This document shows positions 1-3,200 of a stretch of DNA of 5,784 bases, one piece after another (the first letter of the stretch is position 1; each line of letters opens with the position of its first letter). The notes under the pieces were generated by a model. It searched no databases. It had not been told where the DNA came from and was given only the letters and a program-made list of their open reading frames with translations. The DNA is from DASUFH01 sp036274645 (GTDB lineage: Bacteria; Acidobacteriota; Terriglobia; 20CM-2-55-15): assembly GCA_036274645.1 (NCBI GenBank), contig DASUFH010000430.1, positions 1 to 5,784 on the forward strand, given 5' to 3'. The position numbers were made by a program, and so were the translations under genes.

Positions 1-140
1 CTGCTCAGCAATCGGATCAGGCTCGCCTGGCAGATTGTTTGGTTAAAACTCGAATCTAGTCCTGTTGGATCGATGACGGTTACCGGGGCGCTCATCGCGT
101 ACTAGATAGACTCAGCTCTTTGGATTCTTCGGGTCCGCCC

Positions 141-167
141 CTCGTGTCCCGGGTCAGTGGACATGAG
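141..167. repeat. Imperfect inverted repeat (hairpin candidate)
   Basis: Nine-base arms at 141-149 (ctcgtgtcc) and 159-167 (ggacatgag) flank a nine-base spacer. Eight pairs are Watson-Crick and one is G-U if transcribed on the plus strand (A-C mismatch on the minus strand). It lies 84 bases past the giant gene's stop. No T-run follows on either side, so it is not a standard intrinsic terminator. It could be a regulatory hairpin or a protein-binding site. Confidence 0.4.
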
Positions 168-171
168 ACCG

Positions 172-240
172 CTACGCCATGGCGTAATCGAGTTCGGAGG
201 TGTCATCCCGGTCATAGGTGGTGAACACTTGCTTTAGCAT
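172..240 (-). CDS. 22-codon ORF with EF-hand-like loop just downstream of the giant gene (doubtful)
   Basis: An ATG at 238-240 opens a 22-residue frame ending at TAG 172-174, starting ten bases after the giant gene's stop. The product contains VFTTYDRDDTSELDYAM, which resembles an EF-hand calcium loop (Asp at 1 and 3, Thr at 5, Leu at 8) but has Met where position 12 should be Glu/Asp. No good ribosome-binding site precedes it. It may be chance, a small peptide, or a leftover coding fragment from a longer ancestral C-terminus. Confidence 0.15.
   Translation of the reverse strand: MLKQVFTTYDRDDTSELDYAMA
173..186. repeat. Perfect 14-bp palindrome
   Basis: tacgccatggcgta equals its own reverse complement. 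It sits six bases from the inverted repeat at 141-167, in the space between the giant gene and whatever lies to the left. Palindromes of this size are often sites for dimeric DNA-binding proteins, but no regulator is visible here. Confidence 0.4.
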
Positions 241-250
241 GTCCCGGACG

Positions 251-3200
251 CTAGTTTACCCGCACGCTGTAATTCTGCGTGGCGTGACCGCCGTGGCCAT
301 CGCTGGCCTGGATGGCAAACGGGTAATCGCCGGACAGGGCGGGCCAGCGCAGCATTCCGGTCTGAGAATCCAGTGTGGCGCCGAGCGGCGCCTGCAGGAG
401 CGTGTAGGTGATCGGATCGCCGTCCACGTCTGTGGCCTGCGCGGTGTAATTCAGTTCGTTCACGGCGCGAGTGGGAGTCACGAGTCGCGCTGAGATAACC
501 GCGTCGTTGAAGTCGCGGTCGCCACCGCCGGTCTGATCTTCCCACTCGAACCGGAGGCTTCCGTTGGTCACGCTGCCCCTCATGTGGTCGAACCCATCCA
601 TGTTTGCCGAGGCCACCGAGAAGAACACGTTCGGCTTGCGGTTGATCAGGGAATTCCCCTGGAGCGCCCGCGCCGTCGTGCCGTTCTGGACCATGTAGAA
701 GGCGTAGAACGCTCCCGGCTCCAGGAAGATGGACGTGCGCGTTCCGGCGCTCTGGTTGGACGCAAACAGGACGGTCGCGGATTGCAGCGCGGCGGCGGCA
801 TATCCCGGATCTCCCGGCCGGAGGTTGCCGATGCGGCCGGTGGCGTCGGTGACGCGGTAGAGGCCGAATTCGTTCCGATAGCCTGCGTCCGCGAACTCCC
901 AGAGGAATTCCGCCTTCAGCGGCGTCGGGGTTGCGGGCGTCTCGAACACGCCGTCTTCCATGGAATTCGGAACGAACGTTTGCGCGGGAACATCCGTCGG
1001 GACGTTCTGGACGAACCGGGGGCTGGCAAAAGTCGCTTCCAGGATCGCGTCGTTGAAGTCCCGGTCTCCGCCAAACGTGCCGTCCTCCCACGCCAGACTC
1101 AGCCGGCCGTTCTGCGCCGTTCCCTGGAGATGATCGAAGCTATCGGGATTCGCTTCCACCACCGAGAAGAACGCCCTCGGTCCCACACTCAGACTGTTGC
1201 CCGGATTCGTGGCGAGGAACTTCGAGAGGTTGTTGTTCTGGATCATGTAGAACGCGTAGAACGTTCCGCCTTCCAGTGTGACCTGGATGACGGCGCCGGC
1301 ATTGTCTCCGGTGGTGAAGAGCGTGATCGCGTTCTGCAACGCGGCCTGCGCGTAACCCGGCTGTCCCGGCAGCAGGCCGTTGACGGTTCCCAGCGCATCC
1401 GACACCTTGTACAGTCCGAATTCGTTGACAAATCTGGCGTCACGGGACACAAAGTTGAAGGTCGCCAGCACGGTGGTTCCGGCTGCGCCCGAAGTCTTCA
1501 ACACGCCGTCGCCCACATCGGCAAGCGGATCTTCCTGGAGAGTCAGCGAGCCCGGCGGCATGCTGACGAACACCGGCGCGTCGTTGACCGGCTGAATCGT
1601 GACCGAAACGGTCGCTGTATTGGACAACAGTCCATCGTCATCTTCGACCGTGTACTGGAACGTATCGACGCCGTAGAAGTTTGCCGCCGGCAGATACGTG
1701 ATCGAACCCGAAGCGCCGATCTGCAGGCTGCCGTGGGCGGGCTGCGTGACGATCGCGACGGTGGCCGGATTCAGGCTGCCATCCGCGTCGGAGTCGTTGT
1801 CGAGGATGGCGATGACCACCGGGGTGTCTTCATCCGTAACGGCCGTGTCAGCGGCCGCAACAGGATTCACGTTGGCCGAGAGGAACGCGACGTCATCGAG
1901 AACCACCGAGCTGTCATCGGCGCCGAAGCCATAGAGGTCGAAGTACAGCGTGAGTTCGGTTCCCGCGGCAATCCCGGTCAGATCGAACTGGACCGTCATC
2001 GGTCCGCCCGGCCCGCTTCCGCTGATGGCGACCTTCGGCGAGAGGAACATCGAGCCGTCACTCTGAATGTTCAGGGCCGCGTCGGTATTGCTCAGGAGCG
2101 CCGCCGTTCCCACCACCGGCGCCATCGTGTGGGCTTCAAGCAGCGCCACCTCGAATGCGTCCGGCGGTTCGCCCGAAGTATGGCCAAGCTGGAGTCCCAC
2201 GATGACAAAGCTCAATCCAATGACGTCAGCCGGGACGATGAACGTCTGCGACAGGCCCGCATAGACTGAGCCGCCTTCCGTCAACACCGCCTGCCCGGCG
2301 CTGACGCCTGTCTGGCCGCGAATCGTCCAGCCAAAGCCGGGATTTCCCTGATCTTCTTCGGCAAAGCCGCCATTGACGATGCCATCGGGCCCGGCGCCGC
2401 CAAGCGGCGCGGCGATCGTGGTTGTGGCGCCGGCCGTACTCGCGTTCGAGCCGGCCGAAAGGAAGTCCGCCCGATCCAGGAATACCAGGTCCGCGAATCC
2501 CAGCTGAGACGCGGATGGACTATCGGGGTTTCGCGCGATGGAAATGATCAAGGCCTCCAGCGCGGACGGCAGTTTCCGGACGCCGGTTCCGAGGGTCGCC
2601 GCCATGAGGCTGAAGTTGTAGACCCGGCTGTCCACGTGATCGCCATCGCTGGTGAGTGTCGCCGTGAAGCCCGGGGCGACAAAGAGCGTGAGACCGTTGG
2701 CCAGATACTCCAGATGGCGGGCGAGTCCGGCGAAGTCGCCGTCAAAGCCCAGCAGGTGGCCAACCTCGTGCGCAATCACGGTGAACAGGTCGTAGCGGCC
2801 GGCCACGTCGGGCGAGGACGTCCGGAATTCCGAGTCGTCCAACGGCGTGGTATCCACGAACCAGCCGTGTCCGTCTCCATTCACGTCGACCGTGATCCGG
2901 CCGTCGACGGGCAATCCATGGGAATCGTATCGCGTGATGACCGCTTCGCCGAGCTGTCCGGCAGGCAGGTCCGCGATCGCCACGCGGATGGTCATCGGCA
3001 GCGCGCTTCCGGTCGCCAGACGCCACAGGGAAAGCGCCGTGTCCTTGAGGCGGAGCAGTTCGATGGTGTCTTGCAACGGGGTTGCCTGGCTCCGGGTTGC
3101 GGCGGTAAACGGAGGTTCTTCCGACAAGAGGCTTCCGCCGCCCTGCTTCAGGGCCGCCTGCATCAGCAGGAACTGCTCATAGGTCCCCGGCTCACTCACG

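Larger units (their letters stand above)
1..250. other. Intergenic region downstream of the giant gene; left edge of unclear coding status
   Basis: No recognisable gene, tRNA or classical terminator is seen. Two short frames run into the left edge and cannot both be real. A minus-strand ATG at 93-95 stays open to base 1 (31 codons, starting MSAPVTVIDPTGLDSS), which could be the start of the next co-directional gene, though its ribosome-binding site is weak. A plus-strand frame from base 1 closes at TAG 103-105 (34 codons, ending SMTVTGALIAY) and could be the tail of a convergent gene. Neither resembles a family I know, and open frames this short arise readily by chance. Bases 1-60 look less GC-rich than the giant gene. 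Confidence 0.4.

Noticed and set aside
141..167. Intrinsic terminator for the giant gene
   Set aside because: The stem has an A-C mismatch on the minus strand and no U-tract follows, so I list it only as an inverted repeat.
1..250. tRNA, CRISPR array or insertion sequence in the intergenic part
   Set aside because: No cloverleaf, no regularly spaced repeats and no transposase-like sequence were seen.
234..1091. Minus-strand frame in another register over the DUF4114 region
   Set aside because: The Arg/Pro-rich product has no domain, while the overlapping frame encodes two homologous DUF4114 copies.
584..2269. Second long plus-strand open frame
   Set aside because: It lies fully opposite the DUF4114, cadherin-like and jelly-roll modules and encodes a low-complexity Arg/Glu-rich product; a shadow frame.
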